From positions 2,914,001-2,978,000 of the forward strand of contig NZ_LT670819.1 in NCBI RefSeq assembly GCF_900129855.1: DNA of 64,000 bases, in the 5' to 3' direction. This document shows positions 52,764 through 61,251 of this stretch, in pieces. The notes beneath the pieces are model-generated. The model did not search any database. It saw nothing but the letters and a program-made list of their open reading frames with translations, and was not told the origin of the DNA. The stretch's first letter is position 1, and every line of letters starts with the position of its first letter. The stretch comes from Streptomyces sp. 3214.6. GTDB lineage: Bacteria > Actinomycetota > Actinomycetes > Streptomycetales > Streptomycetaceae. Position numbers and translations under genes: made by a program.

Positions 52764-53717
52764 TCATGATCCGTTCGCCGTGCCCGTCGTAAGGATCACG
52801 TTGCGCAGCGGCCGCCGGTTCATGAAGCGGCCCAGCTGGTCCACCAGGAGTCGCTCGGCGCGGGGCCGGAAGGCGGAGGTGGGGCCGCCGACATGCGGAC
52901 TGACGAGGACACCCGGCGCACTCCACAACGGATGCCCCGGGGGCAGGGGTTCGGGGTCGGTGACGTCCAGGGCGGCCATGAGGCGACCGCTCTCCAGTTC
53001 GGCGAGCAGCGCCTTGGTGTCGACGACCGGTCCGCGGGCCACGTTGACCAGCAGGGCGCCGTCCTTCATATGGGCCAGGAACTCGGCGTCCACCAGGCCG
53101 AGCGTGGCCTCGTTCAGCGGCGTGGACACGATCACGACGTCCGCGTCGGGCAGCAGGGCGGGCAGTTCGGCGATCGGATGCACAGGGCCGCGCGCCGTCG
53201 TGCGCCAGGAGCGCGCGACGCGCGCCACCCGCGCCACCTCGAATGGCGCGAGCCGGTCCTCGATGGCGGAGCCGATGGAGCCGTACCCGACGATGAGCAC
53301 GTTCTTGTCGGCGAGCGCGGGCCGGAACCCGCCGAGCCATTCGCCCCGGTCCTGGGCCCGCACGAAGTCGGGCACCCCGCGCAGCGACGCGAGGACCAGG
53401 GTGAGCGTGAGCTCGGCGGTGCTCGCCTCGTGCACCCCGCGCGCGTTGCACAGCCGTACCCCGGGGCGCAGGGACGGGAGGGCCGGTTCGACGTGGTCGA
53501 TGCCGGCGGACAGCGTCTGGAGGACTTCCAGGGCGCTCATCGCGGGCAGGGGCCGCTGCCCGACGGCGGGGGGCTTCATGTAGGGAACGACGTAGAAGGC
53601 GCAGTCGGCCGGGTCCGCCGGAAAGTCCTCCTCCCCGTTCCAGAAGTGGTAGTTCGGCCCGTCAGGGAGACCCTCGATCTCCTCCGGAGGGATGGGAAGC
53701 CATACGTCAGTGCTCAT
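52764..53717 (-). CDS. D-isomer 2-hydroxyacid dehydrogenase
   Basis: A 317-residue NAD(P)-dependent dehydrogenase. The Rossmann motif is IVGYGSIG, the catalytic Arg is in NVARGPVVD, the Glu in TDPEPLPPGHPLW and the His in VSPHVGGPT. Members reduce 2-oxo acids or oxidise 2-hydroxy acids; the substrate here is unknown. The ATG start gives MSTDVWLPIPPEE. It is divergent from the aldo/keto reductase gene. Confidence 0.88.
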   Translation of the reverse strand: MSTDVWLPIPPEEIEGLPDGPNYHFWNGEEDFPADPADCAFYVVPYMKPPAVGQRPLPAMSALEVLQTLSAGIDHVEPALPSLRPGVRLCNARGVHEASTAELTLTLVLASLRGVPDFVRAQDRGEWLGGFRPALADKNVLIVGYGSIGSAIEDRLAPFEVARVARVARSWRTTARGPVHPIAELPALLPDADVVIVSTPLNEATLGLVDAEFLAHMKDGALLVNVARGPVVDTKALLAELESGRLMAALDVTDPEPLPPGHPLWSAPGVLVSPHVGGPTSAFRPRAERLLVDQLGRFMNRRPLRNVILTTGTANGS

Positions 53718-53794
53718 GGGCGGGAGGCTATGTCAGGCACGCGCGTGTGCAGAGGTTAGGTTGGGGGTTCTGGGAGAGGGAGGGTTTCGGGCAG

Positions 53795-54793
53795 GTGGAG
53801 CGCAGGACGATCGGCGCGGGGGCGCTCGAGGTGGGGGCCGTCGGTCTCGGGTGCATGCCGATGAGCTGGGCGTACAGCGGGTCGCGGCAGCGGGGGGACG
53901 AGTCGCTGAGGGCGGTGCACCGGGCGTTGGACGCGGGTTCGTCCCTGTTGGACACCGCCGACATGTACGGGCCGTTCACCAATGAGCTGTTGCTGGGGCG
54001 GGTGCTGAGGGAGCGGCGCGGGGACGCGTTCGTGTCGACGAAGGTCGGTCTGCTGGTCGGCGAGCAGCACATCGTGGCCAACGGCCGCCCCGGGTATGTG
54101 AAACGGGCCTGCGACGCTTCCCTGCGGCGCCTGCAGACGGACGTCATCGACCTCTACCAGCTGCATCGCGCGGACCCCGAGGTCCCGGTCGAGGAGACGT
54201 GGGGTGCGATGGCCGAGCTCGTCCGGGCGGGCAAGGTGCGGGCGTTGGGGCTGTGCGCGGTGGGGGCTCGGGGTGGTCGCCGGGCCGGGGGGCGGCTGCA
54301 CGACGGAACGATTCGGCAGCTGCGGCGGGTCCAGCAGGTCTTCCCGGTGAGCACGGTGGAGGCGGAGCTGTCGGTGTGGTCCCCGGAGGCGCTGGAGACG
54401 CTGCTGCCGTGGTGCGAGGCGCGCGGGGTCGGCTTCCTGGCGGCGATGCCGCTCGGCAACGGCTTCCTCACCGGCACGCTGACCCCGGGCGAGGGCTTCG
54501 AGCCGGACGACATGCGGGCCCGGCATCCCCGGTTCACCGCCGAGATGATGGCCGCGAACCAGCCGATCGTCGCCGGTCTGCGCCGGGTGGCCGCCCGGCA
54601 CGGCACGTCCGTGACGGCGGCGCAGGTGGCGCTGGCCTGGGTGCTGGCGCAGGGCCGGCACGTGGTCCCCGTCCCGGGCTCCAAACAGGAGCGCTGGGTG
54701 ACGGAGAACGCGGCGGCGGGCGCTCTGCGCCTGACGCCGCAGGATCTGACGGAGGTGGCGGAGCTGCCCGGGGCGCGGGGATCGTGGGAGTGA
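53795..54793 (+). CDS. Aldo/keto reductase
   Basis: A 332-residue NADPH-dependent reductase. The catalytic tetrad is visible: Asp and Tyr in LLDTADMYGP, Lys in FVSTKVGL and His in YQLHRAD. VPVPGSKQERWVTENA near the end is the cofactor-binding region. A Gly/Arg-rich insertion (GARGGRRAGGRLHDG) sits after the fifth strand. The GTG at 53795 was chosen as start because it gives MERRTIGAGALEVG, the usual opening; a GTG 48 bases upstream is less likely. The substrate is unknown. Confidence 0.85.
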   Translation: MERRTIGAGALEVGAVGLGCMPMSWAYSGSRQRGDESLRAVHRALDAGSSLLDTADMYGPFTNELLLGRVLRERRGDAFVSTKVGLLVGEQHIVANGRPGYVKRACDASLRRLQTDVIDLYQLHRADPEVPVEETWGAMAELVRAGKVRALGLCAVGARGGRRAGGRLHDGTIRQLRRVQQVFPVSTVEAELSVWSPEALETLLPWCEARGVGFLAAMPLGNGFLTGTLTPGEGFEPDDMRARHPRFTAEMMAANQPIVAGLRRVAARHGTSVTAAQVALAWVLAQGRHVVPVPGSKQERWVTENAAAGALRLTPQDLTEVAELPGARGSWE

Positions 54794-54895
54794 GTGCCGC
54801 TTTCGGGTCCGGTCGGGCCGGATCGGGAACCCGGGGCGCGCGAGCGGCGTAGGACTAGTGGAGCCTGCCGCGGGCGCCGCAGTGTCGAAGGGACC

Positions 54896-56056
54896 ATGAT
54901 CGTGCAACGTCGAGCTGTGTCGGCCGTGTTGGCCGCGAGTGCTCTGCTGGTGACGGCCGGCTGTTCCTCCGGCTCCGGAGGGCCGCCGAGCGCCTCGCCG
55001 AGCGCGTCCCCGGCGCGCACCGCCGCACAGACCTCCGCGCCCGCCGAGGAGACCCCGCCCACGAAGGGCACGGTCAAGGTGGTGCGCACGGTCGCCGAGG
55101 GCCTGAACACCCCCTGGGGTCTCGCCCCGCTCCCCGAGGGCGGCCTCCTGGTGGCCTCGCGCGACGAGGGGAAGATCACGCGGGTGGACGAGAAGACGGG
55201 CCGGAAGACCGAGCTGGGCGAGGTGCCGGGCGTCTCCGCCGCGGGCGAGGGCGGTCTGCTGGGCCTCGCCCTCTCCCCCGACTACGCCTCCGACCACATG
55301 GTCTACGCGTACTTCACCTCGGCCTCGGACAACCGGATCGTCCGCATGCTCTACGACACGAAGCGGCCGGCCGGGGACCAGCTGGGAGCGCCCGACACGA
55401 TCTTCAAGGGCATCCCCAAGGGCATGATCCACAACGGTGGCCGGATCGCGTTCGGCCCGGACGGCATGCTGTACGCGGGCACGGGCGAGAGCGGCGACCG
55501 GGGCCTGGCCCAGGACAAGAAGTCACTGGGCGGCAAGATCCTTCGGCTGACGCCGGAGGGCGAACCGGCCCCGGGCAACCCGTTCCCGGACTCACCGGTG
55601 TACTCGTACGGCCACCGCAATGTGCAGGGGCTGGCCTGGGACTCCAAACAGCGGCTGTTCGCCTCGGAGTTCGGCCAGGACACCTGGGACGAGCTGAACG
55701 CGATCGAGCCGGGCGCCGACTACGGCTGGCCGGCGGCAGAAGGCAAGTCCAAGGACCCGAAGTACCGGAACCCGATAGCCCAGTGGCACACCGACGAGGC
55801 CTCTCCCAGCGGCATCGCCCATGCCGAGGGCTCGATCTGGATGGCGGGGCTGAAGGGGCAGCGCCTGTGGCGCATCCCACTGAAGGGCACGGCGGCCTCG
55901 GCGGACCCGCAGGCCTTCCTCAAGGGCGAGTACGGCCGACTGCGCACGGTGGTGTCGGCGGGCGGCGACAAACTGTGGGTCACGACCAGCAACACGGACG
56001 GCAGGGGCGACCCCAAGACGGGCGACGACCGGATTCTGGAACTGCAGGTGAGCTGA
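54896..56056 (+). CDS. PQQ-type sugar dehydrogenase-like lipoprotein
   Basis: A 386-residue lipoprotein with lipobox LLVTAGC followed by a low-complexity Ser/Pro linker. The rest is a six-bladed propeller of the glucose/sorbosone dehydrogenase family: LNTPWGLAPLPEGGLLV, GEGGLLGLALSPDY, and HNGGRIAFGPDGMLYAGTG are typical. Members oxidise aldoses with PQQ, which may be supplied externally. The ATG has GAAGGGA six bases before it. It is convergent with the DUF6191 gene, with only six bases between the stop codons. Confidence 0.87.
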   Translation: MIVQRRAVSAVLAASALLVTAGCSSGSGGPPSASPSASPARTAAQTSAPAEETPPTKGTVKVVRTVAEGLNTPWGLAPLPEGGLLVASRDEGKITRVDEKTGRKTELGEVPGVSAAGEGGLLGLALSPDYASDHMVYAYFTSASDNRIVRMLYDTKRPAGDQLGAPDTIFKGIPKGMIHNGGRIAFGPDGMLYAGTGESGDRGLAQDKKSLGGKILRLTPEGEPAPGNPFPDSPVYSYGHRNVQGLAWDSKQRLFASEFGQDTWDELNAIEPGADYGWPAAEGKSKDPKYRNPIAQWHTDEASPSGIAHAEGSIWMAGLKGQRLWRIPLKGTAASADPQAFLKGEYGRLRTVVSAGGDKLWVTTSNTDGRGDPKTGDDRILELQVS

Positions 56057-56062
56057 GCCCCG

Positions 56063-56272
56063 TCACCGGTCCTCCGCCCTCACCTCGGCCTCCGTCTCGG
56101 CCTCCGTCTCCGTCTCGGGCGGCCGTACGACGACCTTCCCGGACGCGAGGTCTATCGGCCCGCGCCCGGGATCACCATCGCCGACGTCCTCCCGGGTCAG
56201 CTCCAGCCGGTTCTGCTCGTCCCGGGTGTGTTTACGGCCTGGCGCAAAGAGATCCTCGAAGGCGTTGAACAT
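56063..56272 (-). CDS. DUF6191-like small protein
   Basis: A 69-residue protein with the conserved opening MFNAFEDLFAPGRKHT and the central GDPGRGPIDL of DUF6191-type proteins. The C-terminus is a Glu/Thr repeat (TETEAETEAEV), encoded by repeated GCCTCCGTCTCG units. The function is unknown. GGAG precedes the ATG. It follows the LuxR gene region on the same strand side, with 40 bases between them. Confidence 0.72.
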   Translation of the reverse strand: MFNAFEDLFAPGRKHTRDEQNRLELTREDVGDGDPGRGPIDLASGKVVVRPPETETEAETEAEVRAEDR

Positions 56273-56312
56273 CGTTCTCCCTTTCCGGGGGCCGGTAGGT
56301 CACCGCTCTCCA

Positions 56313-59300
56313 TCATCGCGCGGGCACCCGCTCCCCCACCCCCGGCGGAAACAAGCCCAGCCGATGTGCCAGCGCCGCTGCCTCTCCTCGGCCCGAGACG
56401 GCGAGTTTGGACAGGATGTTCGACACGTGGACGCTGGCCGTCTTCGGGGAGATGAAGAGTTCCTCGGCGATCTGGCGGTTGGTGCGGCCGGCGGAGACCA
56501 GGCGCAGCACGTCGCGTTCCCGGCTGGTGAGGCCGAGGGACTCGATGGGATCGGCGGCCGGCGGCCGAGGGGCAAGGCCGGGCGAGAGGGCCAGGCGGGC
56601 GCGTTGGGCGAGGAGAGTGACGGCCTCGGTGAGGGGCGCGGCGCCGAGGTGGGCGGCGACCGCGCGGGCGAGGCGGAGGAGTTCGGCGGCTCGAGCGCGT
56701 TCTTCGTCGCCGCCGGCGAAGAGCAGGGCCTCCGCCAGACGATGGCGGGTGCGGGCGAGGTCGTAGGGGCGTTCCAGGCGTTCGAAGGCGGCGACCACCT
56801 CGGACCAGTCGTCCGGGTCGGTGCGGCCCTCGGCGCGCAGGAGCTCCGCGCGGACCCAGCATGCGTGGGCCTGCCAGACGGGGGCGAGCGTGGCGAGTGT
56901 CTTGGCGGCCGTGCGGATGCGGTCGAGGAGCTCGGCGCGGCCTGGATCGGCGGCGGGCAGGGCGCGGGCGTCGCCCTCGGCGGAGGCGGCGGCGAGCAGC
57001 AGGGGCCAGGCGTCGCGCTGGGCGCCGGGCGGGAAGCCGCGGTCGAGGACGGGTGCGAGGTGGGCGCGGGCCTCCAGCGGGAGGCCCTGGGCCGCGGCGA
57101 GGCAGACGGCGAGGCGGGTGAGGGGAAGGTGGTGCTGGGGGGCGTGCTCGTGGGAGCCGAAGAAGCCTTGCGCCGCGGCGAGTTGACGGCCTGCCTCGGC
57201 GAGGTCGCCGCGAGCGAGGGCCAGTTCGGCGCGCAACGTGGCGTGGACGCCTCGAACCGCCACGCCCTGGCCCACCCGGCCGGCGGCGGCACAGGCGCGG
57301 TCGGCCTCGTCCCAGCGGCCCAGGGAGAAGAGGGACTCGGCGAGGTTGCCCCACACCCAGGCCTCGGTGTCGGGCTGGCCATGCCGTTTGGCGAAGTCGA
57401 GGCCCTTCTCCAGGATCGGGACGGCCTCCCGGGAGCGGCCGACCGCCTCCAGTTCGGAGGGGAGGTTGACATAGGCGTTCAGGGCGACGGAGGGGGCGTC
57501 CTCGGCGAGGGCCCGCTCTCTGACCTCCTCCAGCTCCGCGAGGCCGGACTCGATGTGCCCGGCGTGGACCATGAGAACGCCGAGGACCTGACGGGCGTTG
57601 AGCTCGATCTCCCGGGAGCCGATCATGCGGGCGTACTCCACGGCCCGTTCGGCGGCCTGGTAGGCGTCGGGGCCGGGGGCGTGGACCATGGACCAGTTGG
57701 CGATGTGGGTGAGTACCTCGGCGTGCACCTCGCTGGGCGGCAGGCCGCGCACCAGGTCCTGCGCCGTGGACAGTTCCTCGCGGCCGCTGCCCCGGCCCAG
57801 GGAGTGCACCAGCCGGGAGCGCTGCACCCAGAACCAGGCGGCGCGCAGGGGATCGTCCTCGTCCTCCAAAAGGCGCAGCGCCCGCTTGGTGATCTTCAGG
57901 GCGCGTTCGCGTTCCCCGCAGTAGCGGCCGGCGACGGCGGCCTCGGCCATGAGGTCGAGGTAGCGCAGCGGGGTGGTGGCAGGGTCGCAGCCGCAGGGAG
58001 GGTAGGCCTCGGTGTAGTCGACGGGGCGCAGGACGGACCGTACGTCCTGCGGCGCCGTCTCCCAGAGTTCCATCGCCCGTTCCAGGAGCCGTAGTTGTTC
58101 GCTGTAGGCACGCCTGGAGCGGGCCTCGACGGAGGCGTCGAGGACGGCGGGGAGGGCCTTGGCGGGGTCGTGGGCGTGGTACCAGTAGCTGGCCAGCCGC
58201 ATGACGCGTTCGTCGGCGGGCACGAGCGTCGGGTCGGCTTCGAGGGCCTCGGCGTAGCGGCGGTTGAGGCGGGCGCGTTCGCCGGGCAGCAGGTCGTCGC
58301 CGACGGCCTCGCGGACCAGGGAGTGCCGGAAGCGGTAGCCGTCGCCGCCGGGGGTGGCGAGCAGGATGTTGGCGCCGACGGCGGAGCGCAGCGCGTCGAG
58401 CAGGTCGTCCTCGGCGAGTCGGGCGACGGCGTCGAGCAGTTGGTACTCGACGGTGGAGCCGCCCTCGGCGACGACCCGCGCGACGCTCTGCGCGCTCTCG
58501 GGGAGGGCCTCGACGCGGACGAGCAGCAGGTCGCGCAGGGAGTCGGTGAGGCCGGTGCAGCAGCCCTCGTGGGCGGCGACGGCCAGTTCCTCGACGAAGA
58601 AGGCGTTGCCGTCGGAGCGTTCGAAGATGTCGTCGACCTGGTCGGCTTCGGGTTCGTACGCCAGGATGCCGGCGATCTGACGGCAGACCTCGTCGCGGGT
58701 GAAACGGGCCAGTTCGAGGCGTTGGACGGTGCGCAGCCGGTCGAGTTCGGCGAGCAGGGGGCGCAGCGGGTGGCGGCGGTGGATGTCGTCGGCGCGGTAG
58801 GTGGCGAGGACGACGAGTCGGCCGGTGCGCAGGGTGCGCAGCAGGTAGGACAGCAGGTGGCGGGTGGAGGCGTCGGCCCAGTGCAGGTCCTCCAGGGCGA
58901 GGACGAGGGTGCGGTCGGCGGCGACGCGTTCCAGGAGGCGGGCGGTGAGTTCGAAGAGGCGGGCCATGCCCTCCTCGTCGTGGCGTGCGGCGGCCGCCAC
59001 GCCCAGTTCGGGCAGCAGCCGGGCGAGTTCGTCCTCCTGGCCGGCCGCGGCGGCGGCGAGTTCGTCGGGCAGGGCGCGGCGCAGGGCGCGCAGGGCGGTG
59101 GAGAACGGGGCGAAGGGCAGTCCGTCGGCGCCGATCTCGACGCAGCCGCCGAGTGCGACGACGGCGCCCCGGCCGCGGGCGGCCGAGGCGAACTCCTCGA
59201 CGAGCCTGGTCTTGCCGACTCCGGCCTCGCCGCCGATGAGCAGCGCCTGCGGCTCTCCCGCTGCGGCGCGGGAGAGCGCGGCGTTCAGGGTGTCCAACTC

Positions 59301-59357
59301 GTCGGCGCGACCGACGAAGACGGGACTGACGGACCTGGTCTCCACGGGGCCGAGCAT
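56313..59357 (-). CDS. LuxR-family ATPase regulator (LAL type)
   Basis: A 1014-residue large regulator. The N-terminal ATPase has P-loop GGEAGVGKTRLVEEF near residue 40 and Walker B LVLALEDLHWAD. A long helical, TPR-like middle follows, and the C-terminal LuxR helix-turn-helix is LTSRERDVLRLVSAGRTNRQIAEELFIS split across residues 945-975. Such proteins activate transcription in an ATP-dependent, ligand-sensing manner. The ATG at 59357 (MLGPVETRSVSPVFVGR) is the standard opening of this family. The in-frame sequence further upstream is Ala/Pro/Gly-rich, has no ribosome site and is doubtful as protein. Confidence 0.88.
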   Translation of the reverse strand: MLGPVETRSVSPVFVGRADELDTLNAALSRAAAGEPQALLIGGEAGVGKTRLVEEFASAARGRGAVVALGGCVEIGADGLPFAPFSTALRALRRALPDELAAAAAGQEDELARLLPELGVAAAARHDEEGMARLFELTARLLERVAADRTLVLALEDLHWADASTRHLLSYLLRTLRTGRLVVLATYRADDIHRRHPLRPLLAELDRLRTVQRLELARFTRDEVCRQIAGILAYEPEADQVDDIFERSDGNAFFVEELAVAAHEGCCTGLTDSLRDLLLVRVEALPESAQSVARVVAEGGSTVEYQLLDAVARLAEDDLLDALRSAVGANILLATPGGDGYRFRHSLVREAVGDDLLPGERARLNRRYAEALEADPTLVPADERVMRLASYWYHAHDPAKALPAVLDASVEARSRRAYSEQLRLLERAMELWETAPQDVRSVLRPVDYTEAYPPCGCDPATTPLRYLDLMAEAAVAGRYCGERERALKITKRALRLLEDEDDPLRAAWFWVQRSRLVHSLGRGSGREELSTAQDLVRGLPPSEVHAEVLTHIANWSMVHAPGPDAYQAAERAVEYARMIGSREIELNARQVLGVLMVHAGHIESGLAELEEVRERALAEDAPSVALNAYVNLPSELEAVGRSREAVPILEKGLDFAKRHGQPDTEAWVWGNLAESLFSLGRWDEADRACAAAGRVGQGVAVRGVHATLRAELALARGDLAEAGRQLAAAQGFFGSHEHAPQHHLPLTRLAVCLAAAQGLPLEARAHLAPVLDRGFPPGAQRDAWPLLLAAASAEGDARALPAADPGRAELLDRIRTAAKTLATLAPVWQAHACWVRAELLRAEGRTDPDDWSEVVAAFERLERPYDLARTRHRLAEALLFAGGDEERARAAELLRLARAVAAHLGAAPLTEAVTLLAQRARLALSPGLAPRPPAADPIESLGLTSRERDVLRLVSAGRTNRQIAEELFISPKTASVHVSNILSKLAVSGRGEAAALAHRLGLFPPGVGERVPAR

Positions 59358-59641
59358 CGCACGCGGACGCGAAGACGGCCCAGCGGATATCACCGCCGGC
59401 CCAGCGGCTCCCGCCGCAGCGTGGGCGACCACCGCCGGGCCCTCGGCGCCCAGCGCCGCGGCCCCGACAGGCTGCGCCGCAGCCCCGGCAGACGACACCG
59501 CAGCCTCACCGGACCGCACCGCAGACCCGGCAGGCGGCACCGGCATCCGGGGCGGGCTTGGCGCAGCACCGGACGGGCTTGGTGGTGTTTGGGTGGGAGG
59601 GCGGCCGACCCCCGTGCGGTCGCCCTCCCGCGTCTCGGCGG
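59358..59641. other. Low-complexity region upstream of the LuxR gene
   Basis: About 280 bases rich in imperfect GCGGCACCG-type repeats. On the minus strand it stays open in frame with the LuxR gene and would encode an Ala/Pro/Gly-rich chain. It could be an N-terminal extension from ATG 59552 or non-coding. Confidence 0.35.
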
Positions 59642-59851
59642 TCACGCCGGTCGGGCGAACCGGAGCCTGCGCAGGAGGCGGGTATGCGACTCGCTCTCGG
59701 CGCCGCCTTCCGACCGTTCGACGGCGGCGCGTTCGGCGGCTTCCCGGCCGGCGGCGCGACGGCCGCGGACGGCCTCGCGGGCCAGCCGCTCGTGGGCGGC
59801 CCGGCGGAGCAGTTCGGCGGAACGGAACTGGTGGAGCTCGTGCTCGTACAT
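59642..59851 (-). CDS. Small Arg/Glu-rich conserved protein
   Basis: A 69-residue protein beginning MYEHELHQFRSAELLRRA and ending HTRLLRRLRFARPA. It is highly charged and predicted to be a single long helix with Ala/Arg/Glu repeats. AAGGGGA lies before the ATG. Similar short proteins occur next to LuxR or membrane genes in Streptomyces as far as I remember. The function is unknown. Confidence 0.68.
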   Translation of the reverse strand: MYEHELHQFRSAELLRRAAHERLAREAVRGRRAAGREAAERAAVERSEGGAESESHTRLLRRLRFARPA

Positions 59852-59983
59852 GGTGGAAGTCCCCTTGGAAGGTGGTTTTTCGGCTTCGCTCGTTGCGATG
59901 CCTCCACCTTCGTCTCCCAGAGGGGTGCGCCGCATCGGGAGAGTTCCGCATCTTCGGCGGCGGGGGGTGCCTTAGACGCGCCT

Positions 59984-60034
59984 GAGGGGCCTCAGGCCGG
60001 CCGTAAGGTGCTTACGGTCGGCCTAAGGCCCCTC
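59984..60034 (-). terminator. Long hairpin after the membrane protein gene
   Basis: A 24-bp stem (GAGGGGCCT..., inner CCGTAAG) with two mismatches and a GTG loop lies 15 bases beyond the stop codon of the gene at 60050-60640. Confidence 0.8.
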
Positions 60035-60049
60035 GTGACCTGCGGGGAC

Positions 60050-60640
60050 TCAGCCCGTTGAAGGCAGGCCGAGCAGCGCGTCGGTGTACTTGAGGACGGC
60101 CAGGAGCAGTCCGATGACGCCGAGCGCGACGCCGGCCCAGGCGACCGACTTGATCCAGGCCGCCTGCGGACGGGCCTGGTTGCCGAAGGCGGGGCGGGCC
60201 AGCACGACGACGCCGACGACCAGCGCGGTCAGCGCGAACAGGCCGGCCCACAGCGCGGTGGCCTGCCAGGCGTCGCCGTAGGTCGCCTCCAGCTGCTTGG
60301 CGAGGCTCGTGTTCGACGAGGCGGAATTGTGCAGCTGGCCGACGAGGGTCTGACGGGCCCCGGCGATGGTTCCCATCCAGCTGCCGGTGAGGGAGACGAA
60401 GCCGAGCACGGCGGAGACGACGGCGCCCGCGCCCTGGCCGACGCCCACGGAGGCGTCCGCGACTGCGGCACCGTCCTCGCCGAGGAACTCGTCGGCGTCG
60501 TCGGCGTCCTCCTCGACGCCCGGTGCCTCTTCGGTCACCTCGTCCGTGGCGTCGGTCTTGGTGACGTCCACCTTCTCCTCGTCGGTCTTCGTCTCGGTGC
60601 CGGTCTCGGCGCCGGCCTCGTCAGCAGTCTTGGTTCCCAT
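60050..60640 (-). CDS. Membrane protein with acidic N-terminus
   Basis: A 196-residue protein. The first 65 residues are acidic and Thr-rich (EEAPGVEEDADDADEFLGED). Three hydrophobic segments follow: about 75-95 (VVSAVLGFVSLTGSW), 130-150 (ATALWAGLFALTALVVGVVVL) and 165-190 (AWAGVALGVIGLLLAVLKY). It has no recognised domain. The start at MGTKTADEAG has GCGAGGT upstream. The function is unknown. Confidence 0.7.
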   Translation of the reverse strand: MGTKTADEAGAETGTETKTDEEKVDVTKTDATDEVTEEAPGVEEDADDADEFLGEDGAAVADASVGVGQGAGAVVSAVLGFVSLTGSWMGTIAGARQTLVGQLHNSASSNTSLAKQLEATYGDAWQATALWAGLFALTALVVGVVVLARPAFGNQARPQAAWIKSVAWAGVALGVIGLLLAVLKYTDALLGLPSTG

Positions 60641-60675
60641 ACCTCGCACCGTACGGACGCTCTCTGAGAGGTCCC

Positions 60676-61251
60676 TTAATGATCGTTGTGAGCGCCGCGC
60701 GCGCGTGCGTCGCGCCACTCCTGGGCCAGCACGGACCACACTTCGAGGTCGTGCCGCACCCCACGATAGGGGTAGGCCTGCCGGCGCACGCCGTCGCGGG
60801 TCATCCCCAGCCGCCGGGCGACGTTCAGGCTGGGCGTGTTCCCGGCGGACGCGACCCACTCGATCCGCTCGATGCCACGCCGGTCCACCGCGAAGTCGAT
60901 CAGTACCCGGATGCCGCGGGTGATCAGGCCGCGCCCGGTGGCGGCGGGCTCCAGCCAGCAGCCGACCTCGCAGTTCGCGGCTCCGGCGTCGAAGTTCAGG
61001 AAGAGCACCCCGCCGACGAGCGTGCCGTCCAGCCAGATGCCGTGCAGGGAGCCGGTGTCGGCGGCGCGCATGTCGGCGTACCGCTGGAGCACCTCGCGCG
61101 CACCGGCCACGTCCTCGGCCTTCGAGCCGAAGGGGACGTACTGGTTGATGAACTCCCGGCCGCGCTCCAGGTGCGCCAGGAACTCCTCGGCGTGCCAGAG
61201 CTCCAGGGGGCGCAGTTCGGCTCCGTCGTCACCCAGCGATATCGCGTACAT
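60676..61251 (-). CDS. GNAT acetyltransferase (RimJ/RimL type)
   Basis: A 191-residue acetyltransferase similar to the RimJ/RimL protein N-acetyltransferases. The opening MYAISLGDDGAELRPLELWHAEE, the acetyl-CoA site LEPAATGRGLITRGIRVLI and the C-terminal VARRLGMTRDGVRR are typical. Its start lies inside the end of the MMPL gene (23-base overlap), which implies coupled translation. The target is unknown. Confidence 0.87.
   Translation of the reverse strand: MYAISLGDDGAELRPLELWHAEEFLAHLERGREFINQYVPFGSKAEDVAGAREVLQRYADMRAADTGSLHGIWLDGTLVGGVLFLNFDAGAANCEVGCWLEPAATGRGLITRGIRVLIDFAVDRRGIERIEWVASAGNTPSLNVARRLGMTRDGVRRQAYPYRGVRHDLEVWSVLAQEWRDARARGAHNDH

Noticed and set aside
52575..52769. A small plus-strand gene in the region upstream of cdgD.
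   Set aside because: It covers the promoter-like and BldD-box zone, has no ribosome site and overlaps the end of the next gene.
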